Made by a program: the position numbers and the translations under genes. Below, one piece after another: positions 7,448 to 13,567 of a stretch of 34,250 nucleotides of DNA. Source of the DNA: CAZXPA01 sp964642485 (GTDB taxonomy: Bacteria; Patescibacteriota; Patescibacteriia; UBA2591; UBA6264); NCBI GenBank assembly GCA_964642485.1, contig CAZXPA010000002.1:1-34250 (forward strand), in the 5' to 3' direction. A model generated the notes under the pieces. The model was given only the letters and a program-made list of their open reading frames with translations, ran no database searches and had not been told where the DNA came from. Each line of letters opens with the position of its first letter. Positions within the stretch are counted from its first letter, which is position 1.

Positions 7448-8644
7448 TTAGACCCAACCCAAAACCATGGCCAAACCTAAGATAAAAATAATTATTCCGG
7501 CAATTAAATGTAAATACCTGATGTTTTTATTTTTCCAGTCAGAAATATCTTGAACCTTAGCAATGCTTAAATAAACAATCCCAATAATAACCAGCATTGG
7601 TAAAACAAAAACTAAGTTATAAAGCAACAACCAGGGCAAAGACCTTAACAACCCTAAAGGAGATAAAATTCCTCCACAAATCACATAAGGACCAATTGTA
7701 CAGGGTAATAAAAATATTGTCACAAAAGCGCCAACAACAAAAGCTCCAACAGGTGAAGTAATGCTAGAAATTATTTTTTCAACCTTTGGCCTTAAGAACA
7801 TGGGCATTTCTGTACCAAAACTACCGGGTTTGTATCTAAAAAAATCTCTGATATTTAAAATTCCTAAAACAATTGCCAAAACACCTAAAACCTTATACAG
7901 CCATAATCGAATATTGGTTAAAGCTTGGACTAATTGAAAAAACTTAACAATTACTAAACCATAAAAAAGATACATGACAAAAACAGAAAAAACAAAAGCC
8001 AGGCCAGCCAACAAAACCTTCTTCTTGTTTTCTGGATTATAAGTAAGAATAGTAATTAACATTAAAATTAAAACTGCTAAAGCGCAGGGATTTATTGCAT
8101 CTACAGCAGCCAAAGATAAAATCTTGGTTAAAGTAAATTCGAGCTGATCTTGTATTGGCCCTTCATTAATGGAGCCAAGAGACAAAATTTCTCCGCCCTG
8201 CCAAACATTTGGTTTACCCGGTAGAACATTGGCGCCTAGATGTTCAAAATCAATAGAGGTGCCATCAACCAGGGGGCATTCGTTGTTTTTTAAATCCTTA
8301 ATAACTGTCTCCATATCTTGCAAGATCGACCGGGCGCCAATAAGATGTTCTTTCTCGTTAAAAATAATTAAAGGAACGACTAGACCCGAGTTATAATTTG
8401 CATTATATTGAAGAATTAAGGGTGAGTTCTCTTTTTGTTGTTGGACTTCGTATTCAATAATAACTAAATCTGGATACTTTTCTTGTAAATCCCCTAGGAC
8501 GACTGGACTAACCTTGGCACAATGGGGACAATTAATACCAGTAAAATAAACTGCGCAAGTAAAATCTTGTTCAGCCTTAACTAGGTTGGGAAAAAGAAAA
8601 AAACAAACAATAAGAACAAAAATAAAAAAACCTTTTCTATTCAT
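7448..8644 (-). CDS. Thioredoxin-fold and DsbD/CcdA-type membrane electron carrier fusion
   Basis: An exported thiol-redox protein. Residues 1-24 form a signal peptide or anchor ending ..LVKA. A thioredoxin-like domain with active site CPHC at 39-42 occupies about residues 25-120. A linker leads to a six-helix DsbD/CcdA domain with redox cysteines in AINPCALAVL (about 182) and LLPCTIGPYVICGG (about 313). Electrons would pass from a cytoplasmic donor through the membrane to the outer domain. DsbD itself has the thioredoxin domain at the C terminus; here it is N-terminal. The gene follows malic enzyme after 12 bp, so the two are probably co-transcribed. Confidence 0.87.
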   Translation of the reverse strand: MNRKGFFIFVLIVCFFLFPNLVKAEQDFTCAVYFTGINCPHCAKVSPVVLGDLQEKYPDLVIIEYEVQQQKENSPLILQYNANYNSGLVVPLIIFNEKEHLIGARSILQDMETVIKDLKNNECPLVDGTSIDFEHLGANVLPGKPNVWQGGEILSLGSINEGPIQDQLEFTLTKILSLAAVDAINPCALAVLILMLITILTYNPENKKKVLLAGLAFVFSVFVMYLFYGLVIVKFFQLVQALTNIRLWLYKVLGVLAIVLGILNIRDFFRYKPGSFGTEMPMFLRPKVEKIISSITSPVGAFVVGAFVTIFLLPCTIGPYVICGGILSPLGLLRSLPWLLLYNLVFVLPMLVIIGIVYLSIAKVQDISDWKNKNIRYLHLIAGIIIFILGLAMVLGWV

Positions 8645-8656
8645 AAACTATAATAT

Positions 8657-9790
8657 TTATTTTACCATTGAAGCTATTTTTTTTGTCAAATTCTTTTCAA
8701 AAATATTAGGAATAACTTTTTGCGGTCTTGGATTTTTCACCAATGAGGCTAATTTTTTAGCCGCAGCAATTTTAATCTTATTGGTAATCTTTAAAACTCC
8801 ATTATCTATGGCCCCTTTAAAAATCCCCGGGAAAACTAAAGCATTATTAATCTGATTTGGAAAATCAGAACGACCAGTAGCAACAACTTTTGCTCCTGCT
8901 TGTTTAGCTAAATCTGGCATTATTTCTGGAACTGGATTAGCTAAAGCAAAAATTATAGCATTTTTATTCATTGTTCTGGCCCACTCTTTTTTTAAAACAC
9001 CAGCGCAAGAAACTCCAATAAAAACATCTTTGCCAAAAATAACATCCTTAAGCTTACCTTTTGCTCTCTTATGATTAGTCATTTTAGCAATCTCTTTTTT
9101 AGCAAAATTTAAATTAGGCCTTCCTTTGTAAATCGTTCCTTTACTGTCTAAAACAACAATATCTCTGGCCCCACAACTTAAAAAAATTTTAGTTATAGCA
9201 ATCCCTGCCGCTCCAGCACCATTAACGATAATCTTTACTTGCTTAATATTCTTATTTACTATCTTTAAAGCATTAATTAAAGCAGCTAAAACAACTATTG
9301 CTCCTCCATGCTGATCATCATGAAAAACAGGAATATCAAGCTCAGCAATTAATTGTTTTTCAATTTTAAAACATTCTGGAGCCGCAATATCTTCTAGGTT
9401 TATGCCCCCAAAACCAGGAGCAATTGCCTTAACAGCTTTGACAATTTCATTGCTTTTTTTCAAATCCAAACAAATTGGATAAGCGTCAATATTAGCAAAT
9501 TTTTTAAATAATAAACATTTACCTTCCATAACTGGCAAAGCTGCCTGAGGACCAATATCACCAAGCCCTAAAACTGCGGTTCCATTAGTAACAACAGCCA
9601 CACTATTTCCTTTTATAGTATATTTATAAATATTTTTAACGTCCTTAAAAATCTCTCTACAGGGCTGAGCTACTCCCGGAGTATAAGCAATGCTTAAATC
9701 TCTTTTATTTTTAAGAGGTAGTTTTGGTTTTATTTCTAATTTACCTCTTTTTTTTCGATGTTGTTTTAATGATTCTTTAAAATAATCCAT
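8657..9790 (-). CDS. Malic enzyme (oxaloacetate-decarboxylating malate dehydrogenase)
   Basis: Converts malate to pyruvate and CO2 with NAD(P)+. About 377 residues is typical of the short bacterial form lacking a phosphotransacetylase domain. Visible family segments are YTPGVAQPCREI, NGTAVLGLGDIGPQAALPVMEGK, the metal-binding LEDIAAPECF and VFHDDQHGGAI, the Rossmann NGAGAAGIAI and the C-terminal ALANPVPEI. The ATG at 9788-9790 gives a normal N terminus; the frame extends 12 codons upstream to a TTG preceded by no better signal. Malic enzyme is one of the few central-carbon enzymes commonly kept in reduced CPR genomes. Confidence 0.93.
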   Translation of the reverse strand: MDYFKESLKQHRKKRGKLEIKPKLPLKNKRDLSIAYTPGVAQPCREIFKDVKNIYKYTIKGNSVAVVTNGTAVLGLGDIGPQAALPVMEGKCLLFKKFANIDAYPICLDLKKSNEIVKAVKAIAPGFGGINLEDIAAPECFKIEKQLIAELDIPVFHDDQHGGAIVVLAALINALKIVNKNIKQVKIIVNGAGAAGIAITKIFLSCGARDIVVLDSKGTIYKGRPNLNFAKKEIAKMTNHKRAKGKLKDVIFGKDVFIGVSCAGVLKKEWARTMNKNAIIFALANPVPEIMPDLAKQAGAKVVATGRSDFPNQINNALVFPGIFKGAIDNGVLKITNKIKIAAAKKLASLVKNPRPQKVIPNIFEKNLTKKIASMVK

Positions 9791-9881
9791 AAGAATAAAG
9801 AAGTTTTTACCTATAACCTCCCTCAAAATAACATTATAAAGTCTGACACAATTCTATAAAAAATCAATCTCTTATACACTA

Positions 9882-9910
9882 TTTACAAAATAAAATTTAT
9901 ATGATAGAAT
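9882..9910 (+). promoter_or_regulatory. Promoter of the tRNA-Phe locus
   Basis: TTTACA (9882-9887), a 17-nt spacer and TAGAAT (9905-9910). It points into the displaced tRNA 5' fragment, so it probably drove the original tRNA and now drives fragment, nuclease and rebuilt tRNA together. Confidence 0.6.
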
Positions 9911-9945
9911 TGTCCATAGTTAATAATTACAACTTTGTCGCAAAA

Positions 9946-10018
9946 GCCGAGGTAGCTCAGTGGTACCTGCCTGCCGGCAGGCAGGCCTGCCTGCCGGCAG
10001 GCAGGGAGCAAATGGCTG
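9946..10018 (+). pseudogene. Displaced 5' half of a tRNA-Phe gene
   Basis: The first 20 nt, GCCGAGGTAGCTCAGTGGTA, equal the 5' end of the intact tRNA-Phe at 10265. After a 40-bp palindromic insertion in the D loop it resumes GAGCA, then AATGG CTG. AATGG is fully complementary to the CCATT that forms the 3' side of the anticodon stem in the intact tRNA (10301-10305), and CTG matches the start of its anticodon loop. Homology stops there and the GIY-YIG unit begins. Confidence 0.7.
9966..10005. repeat. Two tandem 20-bp perfect palindromes in the D loop of the tRNA fragment
   Basis: CCTGCCTGCCGGCAGGCAGG occurs twice head to tail (9966-9985 and 9986-10005). Shorter relatives, CCTGCC-3 nt-GGCAGG, lie at about 28248-28262 and 31696-31710. 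Confidence 0.95.
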
Positions 10019-10031
10019 GTTTCAAATTTCT

Positions 10032-10274
10032 ATGACTTATAAAGTCTACGCTATTAAAAATAAAAAGGGAAGGATTTATATTGGACTAACAAAAAACATA
10101 AATCAACGATTAAAAGATCATAATAGTGGAAAAGTTTTTTCAACAAAAGGTTATAGACCGTGGGATTTATTTTATAATGAATTTTGTACAGATAGGATTA
10201 AAGCGCGGAAACGCGAAAAATTTTTAAAATCAGGCTGTGGTAAAGAATTTCTTAAAAAACTCATGCCGAGGTAG
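10032..10274 (+). CDS. GIY-YIG family endonuclease, ending inside tRNA-Phe
   Basis: A compact 80-residue GIY-YIG nuclease of the UvrC/homing-endonuclease fold. YKVYAIKN and RIYIGLTKN hold the two tyrosine motifs, and R in NQRLKDHN is the likely catalytic arginine. The conserved glutamate lies in the segment RKREKFLKSG. The ATG at 10032-10034 is preferred; the frame runs back to 9960 through the palindromes and tRNA fragment, which would encode junk. The last codons and the TAG stop lie in the acceptor stem and U8-A9-G10 of tRNA-Phe (10 nt overlap). It sits between a displaced tRNA 5' half and a complete tRNA, suggesting it took part in the insertion there. Confidence 0.87.
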   Translation: MTYKVYAIKNKKGRIYIGLTKNINQRLKDHNSGKVFSTKGYRPWDLFYNEFCTDRIKARKREKFLKSGCGKEFLKKLMPR

Positions 10275-10336
10275 CTCAGTGGTAGAGCAAAAGACTGAAA
10301 ACCATTGTGTCGGCAGTTCGATTCTGCCCCTCGGCA
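10265..10336 (+). tRNA. tRNA-Phe(GAA), apparently rebuilt by an insertion
   Basis: Acceptor GCCGAGG/CCTCGGC, D stem GCTC/GAGC, loop CTGAAAA (anticodon GAA), T arm GGCAG/CTGCC. The anticodon stem is poor: AAAGA against CCATT gives only three pairs, with A-A and A-C mismatches. CCA is not encoded (CCT follows the discriminator A). See the finding on the displaced 5' half, which would restore a perfect stem. Confidence 0.85.
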
Positions 10337-10360
10337 CCTATTGATAACTATTATTAACAT

Positions 10361-10391
10361 AAAAACCCACTTTTAAGTGGGTTTTTGTTTT
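10361..10391. terminator. Terminator after tRNA-Phe
   Basis: AAAAACCCACTT and AAGTGGGTTTTT form a 12-bp stem with T-rich flanks on both strands, so it can also end the converging toxin-antitoxin transcript. Confidence 0.85.
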
Positions 10392-10431
10392 GAAATGGGC
10401 ACTGAGGAATTTGAAACCCCGACCTACTAAA

Positions 10432-10692
10432 TCAAGTATACAAGTTACTGTGACTGTCTATGACGACAAAAATACATTCCTCTTCACTAATAAATTTATA
10501 AACAGCCCTTAAGTCTCCTGTTATATTAATACTCCGATAATCAGTATATTTTCCTTTTAAAGGGTGGTTATTAAGCCGAGAATTAAATGGATTTTTTAAA
10601 AATAATTCTAATCTTTCGCACACTTTTTCCTGTTCTTTTTTCTTTGGTTTCTTATATTGCTTTTCAAAATTCTTGTGAAAACGGATCTTCAT
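10432..10692 (-). CDS. RelE/YafQ-family mRNA interferase toxin
   Basis: An 86-residue basic RelE-fold protein. The start MKIRFHKNFEKQYKK, the middle NHPLKGKYTDYRSINITGDLRAVYKF and the C-terminal IDSHSNLY match the YafQ/RelE family. In that family the conserved Arg in GDLRAVY and the C-terminal His/Tyr act in ribosome-dependent mRNA cleavage. Its ATG overlaps the antitoxin stop as ATGA (10689-10692), so translation is coupled. At 86 residues it is of normal length and appears intact. Confidence 0.88.
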   Translation of the reverse strand: MKIRFHKNFEKQYKKPKKKEQEKVCERLELFLKNPFNSRLNNHPLKGKYTDYRSINITGDLRAVYKFISEEECIFVVIDSHSNLYT

Positions 10693-10964
10693 AAGGAAGT
10701 CAAATGTTTTTTAAATTCTTTTTTAGAAGAAAAATCACGTGATATATTTCTGTTTCTCTGAATATCAAATTCTATCTTACCTAAAAGCTTTTCCAGTTCC
10801 GGAGACATTTTAGGAGTAATGCTAAAATGAACCTCTTTATTTCTGACAAACTGCTTTAAATAGGCGTTAATAACTGCGCTCAAAGAAAGTCCTATTTCCT
10901 TAGCAAGTTTCTGAGCGCGAGCCTTTACCTCTTTTTCTGTTTTTATATTAATTACTACTCTCAT
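10689..10964 (-). CDS. RelB/DinJ-family antitoxin
   Basis: A ribbon-helix-helix antitoxin: MRVVINIKTEKEVKARAQ forms the beta strand and first helix, and AKEIGLSLSAVINAYLKQF is the DinJ-type second helix. The C-terminal part (about residues 55-91) would wrap the toxin. The ATG at 10962-10964 is chosen over an ORF extension to 11000 because the promoter -10 box lies right upstream of it and the protein then starts as the family does. A palindrome covering the start and -10 region suggests self-repression by the antitoxin-toxin complex. Confidence 0.87.
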   Translation of the reverse strand: MRVVINIKTEKEVKARAQKLAKEIGLSLSAVINAYLKQFVRNKEVHFSITPKMSPELEKLLGKIEFDIQRNRNISRDFSSKKEFKKHLTSL

Positions 10965-11000
10965 ATACCTAAAGTATATACAATGGTTAATAGATGTCAA
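10963..11000 (-). promoter_or_regulatory. Toxin-antitoxin promoter with overlapping operator
   Basis: On the minus strand TTGACA (10995-11000), a 16-nt spacer and TATACT (10973-10978). An inverted repeat ATATAC-5 nt-GTATAT (10963-10979) covers the -10 box and the antitoxin ATG, a usual site for RHH autorepression. The start point would fall at or a few bases from the ATG, so the mRNA may be leaderless. Confidence 0.7.
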
Positions 11001-11004
11001 GAGA

Positions 11005-11070
11005 CTATTTGTGGAAAACTTTAAGAACCTGCTCTAAAAATTTTGGCTTCTTTTTGTTATTTTTACTCAT
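11005..11070 (-). pseudogene. Possible N-terminal remnant of a tyrosine recombinase
   Basis: A 21-codon frame encodes MSKNNKKKPKFLEQVLKVFHK. It resembles the first residues of XerC/IntI-type integrases (KPKLLDQVR..), but stops where the core-binding domain should follow. It begins 36 nt beyond the 3' end of tRNA-Val, a typical integration site. The match is short and may be chance. Confidence 0.25.
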
Positions 11071-11105
11071 TTTGCAGATTGTCGTAGTTTATCATAATAT
11101 AGAAG

Positions 11106-11177
11106 TGGACGGCATAGGATTCGAACCTATAACCCTCGCGATGTAAGCGCGATACTCTACCATTGAGCTAGCCGTCC
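11106..11177 (-). tRNA. tRNA-Val(TAC)
   Basis: Acceptor GGACGGC/GCCGTCC, anticodon stem TCGCG/CGCGA, loop CTTACAT with anticodon TAC. CCA is not encoded. Confidence 0.93.
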
Positions 11178-11185
11178 TTGGTGGG

Positions 11186-11268
11186 CCCCGTTAGAAGCGG
11201 CTCGAACCGACAAAATAGCGTATTTTGAACCATCTGTCGAGCTCAAGATACTTCCGCTTCTAACGGGG
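11186..11268 (-). repeat. 83-nt hairpin element between two tRNA genes
   Basis: A 15-bp perfect inverted repeat, CCCCGTTAGAAGCGG (11186-11200) and CCGCTTCTAACGGGG (11254-11268), encloses a second stem (CTCGACA/TGTCGAG with a bulge) and an apical hairpin AAAATA-CGC-TATTTT. It starts directly after the discriminator base of tRNA-Ala in the transcript. It contains a T-arm-like GGTTCGAGCC, and the sequence after it reads CCCACCA before tRNA-Val. Confidence 0.8.
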
Positions 11269-11339
11269 TGGACCCAGGGAGAGTCGAACTCCCGACTCGT
11301 CCATGCCGAGGACGTGTTTTACCACTAGACTATGGGCCC
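11269..11339 (-). tRNA. tRNA-Ala(GGC)
   Basis: Acceptor GGGCCCA/TGGGTCC contains the G3-U70 pair required by alanyl-tRNA synthetase. Anticodon stem CGTCC/GGACG, loop TCGGCAT with anticodon GGC. CCA is not encoded. Confidence 0.94.
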
Positions 11340-11666
11340 GTAATTTGCCTTGCAGATTAACTGTAAACTATAAATGTTAAACCTTAGACCTTTATTTATA
11401 GTCTACTGTTTAAAGTTTAAAGTATTTTCACCTACGGCGAAAAAGTACACTATATTAAAGATAGTTAGAACCCTCCTTCGCTAAAGCTTCAGACGGGCAC
11501 AGCTCATTTCGCCGCCTGCCTGCCCGCCAAAGCCTTGGCGACAGAGGGCGGCGGCGAGCAAGCCCCCAAAATTGAACAGCCTGTCCGCCTTTGGCGCGGC
11601 TCCGCCGCGCCGATGACAATTTCAAGTTTTTCTTTAGCGGCAAATTCTTAAAAAAATTATGAAATA
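11340..11666. other. Intergenic stretch with a GC-rich hairpin island
   Basis: The first 110 bp are AT-rich and featureless. From about 11465 to 11625 the composition becomes GC-rich, with short stems including GGCGCGGC-TCC-GCCGCGCC (11593-11611) and GCCAAAGCCTTGGC. It lies downstream of the dehydrogenase gene (minus) and may act as its terminator region. A 71-codon frame across it (11455-11670) reads low-complexity Arg/Ala-rich peptide and is not called. Confidence 0.5.
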
Positions 11667-12350
11667 TCAATCTTTTTTAATAGCAACTTCTTCTAGCGGC
11701 GAATCTGACTTTAGATTTTCTACTACTCTCTGTGCAACTATTTTAGGATCTAAAAACGTCTCATATCCTTTCGGCTTCTCCTCATCAAAAAAGTTGGTAC
11801 GCATTCCACCCGGGAAAACTCCAACAACAAACACATTTGCATCCCTCGCTTCATTGCGTAGAGATTTTGTAAAACCGATGGCGGCAGATTTACTGGCAAC
11901 ATATCCAGATTTGCCAGTGGGACCTTCGAGCGCGCTCGTGGAAAGGATATTAACTATTGTACCGGACTTTTGTTTTCGCATTTGTACTAGCGCAGCTTTC
12001 GCGCCATACATAGTGCCAAACAGATTTACTTCTATCATTTCATGCGCTCGCTTCATGTCCATTTCTTCTAACGTCGCCAGCGGTATTCGGATACCAGCAT
12101 TATTGACCCAAACATCAATCCACCCAAATTTATCTAAAGCTGTTTTAGCAAGATTTTTAACTTGGTTTTCGTCTTCTACATCCGCTACAACAGAAACCGC
12201 ACCCACTTCTTTAGCAACTGCTTCAAGATCTTCCTGTGTGCGTGAACCTAAAACAAGTTTGGAGCCCTCCCTTGCGAAAACGCGAGCCAACTCTCTGCCA
12301 AGTCCACTACTTGCACCAGTAATTACTACAATCTTATTTTTCAAATCCAT
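11667..12350 (-). CDS. Short-chain dehydrogenase/reductase
   Basis: A classical SDR of about 227 residues with Rossmann motif TGASSGLG near residue 12, NNAG near 87, and catalytic Ser (ILSTSALEG) followed by YVASK (Tyr and Lys). It would bind NAD(P)(H) and oxidise or reduce a hydroxyl/carbonyl substrate that cannot be named from sequence. PGGMRTNFF after the active site is the usual cofactor-side loop. The ATG at 12348-12350 (MDLKNKIVVITGAS) is chosen; the frame is open 15 codons upstream. It is monocistronic, and its codons look more GC-rich than those of its neighbours, which may mean recent acquisition. Confidence 0.9.
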   Translation of the reverse strand: MDLKNKIVVITGASSGLGRELARVFAREGSKLVLGSRTQEDLEAVAKEVGAVSVVADVEDENQVKNLAKTALDKFGWIDVWVNNAGIRIPLATLEEMDMKRAHEMIEVNLFGTMYGAKAALVQMRKQKSGTIVNILSTSALEGPTGKSGYVASKSAAIGFTKSLRNEARDANVFVVGVFPGGMRTNFFDEEKPKGYETFLDPKIVAQRVVENLKSDSPLEEVAIKKD

Positions 12351-12489
12351 AAAGATTAAAAATTTTCTTACCCCAAAAATTAAAACGCAGTTCAAGCCGA
12401 TATTTTTAACAGATTCTTTGGTAGTTTTTTAAGATCGCGGCAAGCCCGCCGGCAAGTGGGCGACCCACCAATCGTTGACTTTTTCTCGG

Positions 12490-12575
12490 TGGTGCCCAGG
12501 GCGGGACTCGAACCCGCACGCTCCGAAGAGCACGGCTCCTCAAGCCGCCATGTTTTCCAATTACATCACCTGGGC
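12490..12575 (-). tRNA. tRNA-Leu(GAG)
   Basis: Acceptor GCCCAGG/CCTGGGC, anticodon stem GCGGC/GCCGT, loop TTGAGGA with anticodon GAG, and the long variable arm expected of leucine tRNA (GTGCTCTTCGGAGCGT). CCA is encoded. Its first 15 nt overlap the end of the LAGLIDADG gene. Confidence 0.94.
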
Positions 12576-13214
12576 TTGTATTTTAAGGATGTTTTCTACT
12601 TTCTTCTGCTTTCTCAAAAGACATGGAACGCCCTCTTTATAATACATTCTTTTCCAAAGAATCTGTGAATCTCTTTTAGCATATTCTAATTGCCACGATC
12701 CTGTAGCTTTAGATATGCCACCTCCTTTAACTTCTGCCAATTGTTCAATTTGATTATGCAGCCATTTAAGATAAGATAAGCTAGCGGAAGTAAATCGGAT
12801 GTTAAACATAAAACTATTTGGCCACCTTTCATCCCAAAAAGAGTGGCAAGAGCCATCTCCGTCAAAGTATCCCCGTAAAAAATCGAAAAAATATTTATCA
12901 GAAATCTTCAACTCGCCAAGCGTCTTACTTTTAGCTGGAGTTAATCCGATTGTGAGAAGGTAGTTATAAAGTATTACGTGGCTAAATTGAAGCCGAGGAC
13001 ACCTTCTTCCATGTCCATCTGATTTATATGCTATTTTAACATCTAAATTCAAACACTCTTTAAACGTTTTTATTAACTGTATATCTTTAGACGTAAAATC
13101 AATATGTCTGCCGTCTTTAGATAAACATCCATCTGCTGTTAATAAACCAATAGCATAAGCAAACTCTGGCGTCCATTTTATTACATAATCTTTGTTCTTT
13201 TGATTACCCCTCAT
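12561..13214 (-). CDS. LAGLIDADG homing endonuclease between rplS and tRNA-Leu
   Basis: A 217-residue single-chain LAGLIDADG protein. The two motifs are AYAIGLLTADGC (about 19-30) and FLRGYFDGDG (about 112-121), each with the acidic catalytic residue (D28, D118 or D120). It is free-standing: no intron core is visible around it. Its ATG overlaps the rplS stop as ATGA, and its TAA stop lies in the D arm of tRNA-Leu (15-nt overlap). It therefore fills the whole space between a ribosomal protein gene and a tRNA, and probably spreads by cutting that junction in empty alleles. Confidence 0.9.
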   Translation of the reverse strand: MRGNQKNKDYVIKWTPEFAYAIGLLTADGCLSKDGRHIDFTSKDIQLIKTFKECLNLDVKIAYKSDGHGRRCPRLQFSHVILYNYLLTIGLTPAKSKTLGELKISDKYFFDFLRGYFDGDGSCHSFWDERWPNSFMFNIRFTSASLSYLKWLHNQIEQLAEVKGGGISKATGSWQLEYAKRDSQILWKRMYYKEGVPCLLRKQKKVENILKIQAQVM

Positions 13215-13567
13215 TCTTTTATTTCTTTCAGCTTTTTTTTATACTTACTTCGTAAATAATATAGCTTTGCCCTTCTAACTTTATGTTTTTTTACTATTTC
13301 TATTTTTAAAATACCTGGCAAATGCAAGGGGAAAATCTTTTCTACTCCGACCCCACCAGTAGCAATTTTCCGAACAGTAAAAGTAGCACCTGGAGTACTA
13401 CCACCACGCCGAGCAATAACAATGCCCTCAAATATTTGAACTCGTTCTTTCGGCTTGCCTTTAGCGTCTAATTCCTTAATCTTTTGATGAATCCGCACTA
13501 CCATTCCAGGCCTAATTTCAAATAATTCATTTTTTTCTTGTTTTTTTTCTTCGGTCATATTTATCAT
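13211..13567 (-). CDS. rplS: 50S ribosomal protein L19
   Basis: bL19 sits at the 30S-50S interface. At 118 residues it is of normal length, and FEGIVIARRGGSTPGATFTVRKI, GVGVEKIFPLH and VRRAKLYYLR are the family's conserved blocks. The start may be Met1 (13567) or Met4 (13558). The 5' end overlaps the cmk-like gene by 41 nt in another frame. In many bacteria rplS follows rpsP-trmD; here it is in a separate cluster with cmk, rlu and cca. Confidence 0.95.
   Translation of the reverse strand: MINMTEEKKQEKNELFEIRPGMVVRIHQKIKELDAKGKPKERVQIFEGIVIARRGGSTPGATFTVRKIATGGVGVEKIFPLHLPGILKIEIVKKHKVRRAKLYYLRSKYKKKLKEIKE

Noticed and set aside
9960..10031. N-terminal extension of the GIY-YIG frame through the palindromes (MVPACRQAG...)
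   Set aside because: It translates tRNA and palindrome DNA; the family starts at the ATG at 10032.
10172..10360. 62-codon minus-strand frame across tRNA-Phe
   Set aside because: Antisense of the tRNA and the GIY-YIG gene; similar frames appear antisense to the other tRNAs (for example 12456-12668, 17043-17255, 33244-33435).
11455..11670. 71-codon frame across the GC-rich island
   Set aside because: Low-complexity peptide from hairpin DNA, no family features, overlaps the dehydrogenase stop region.
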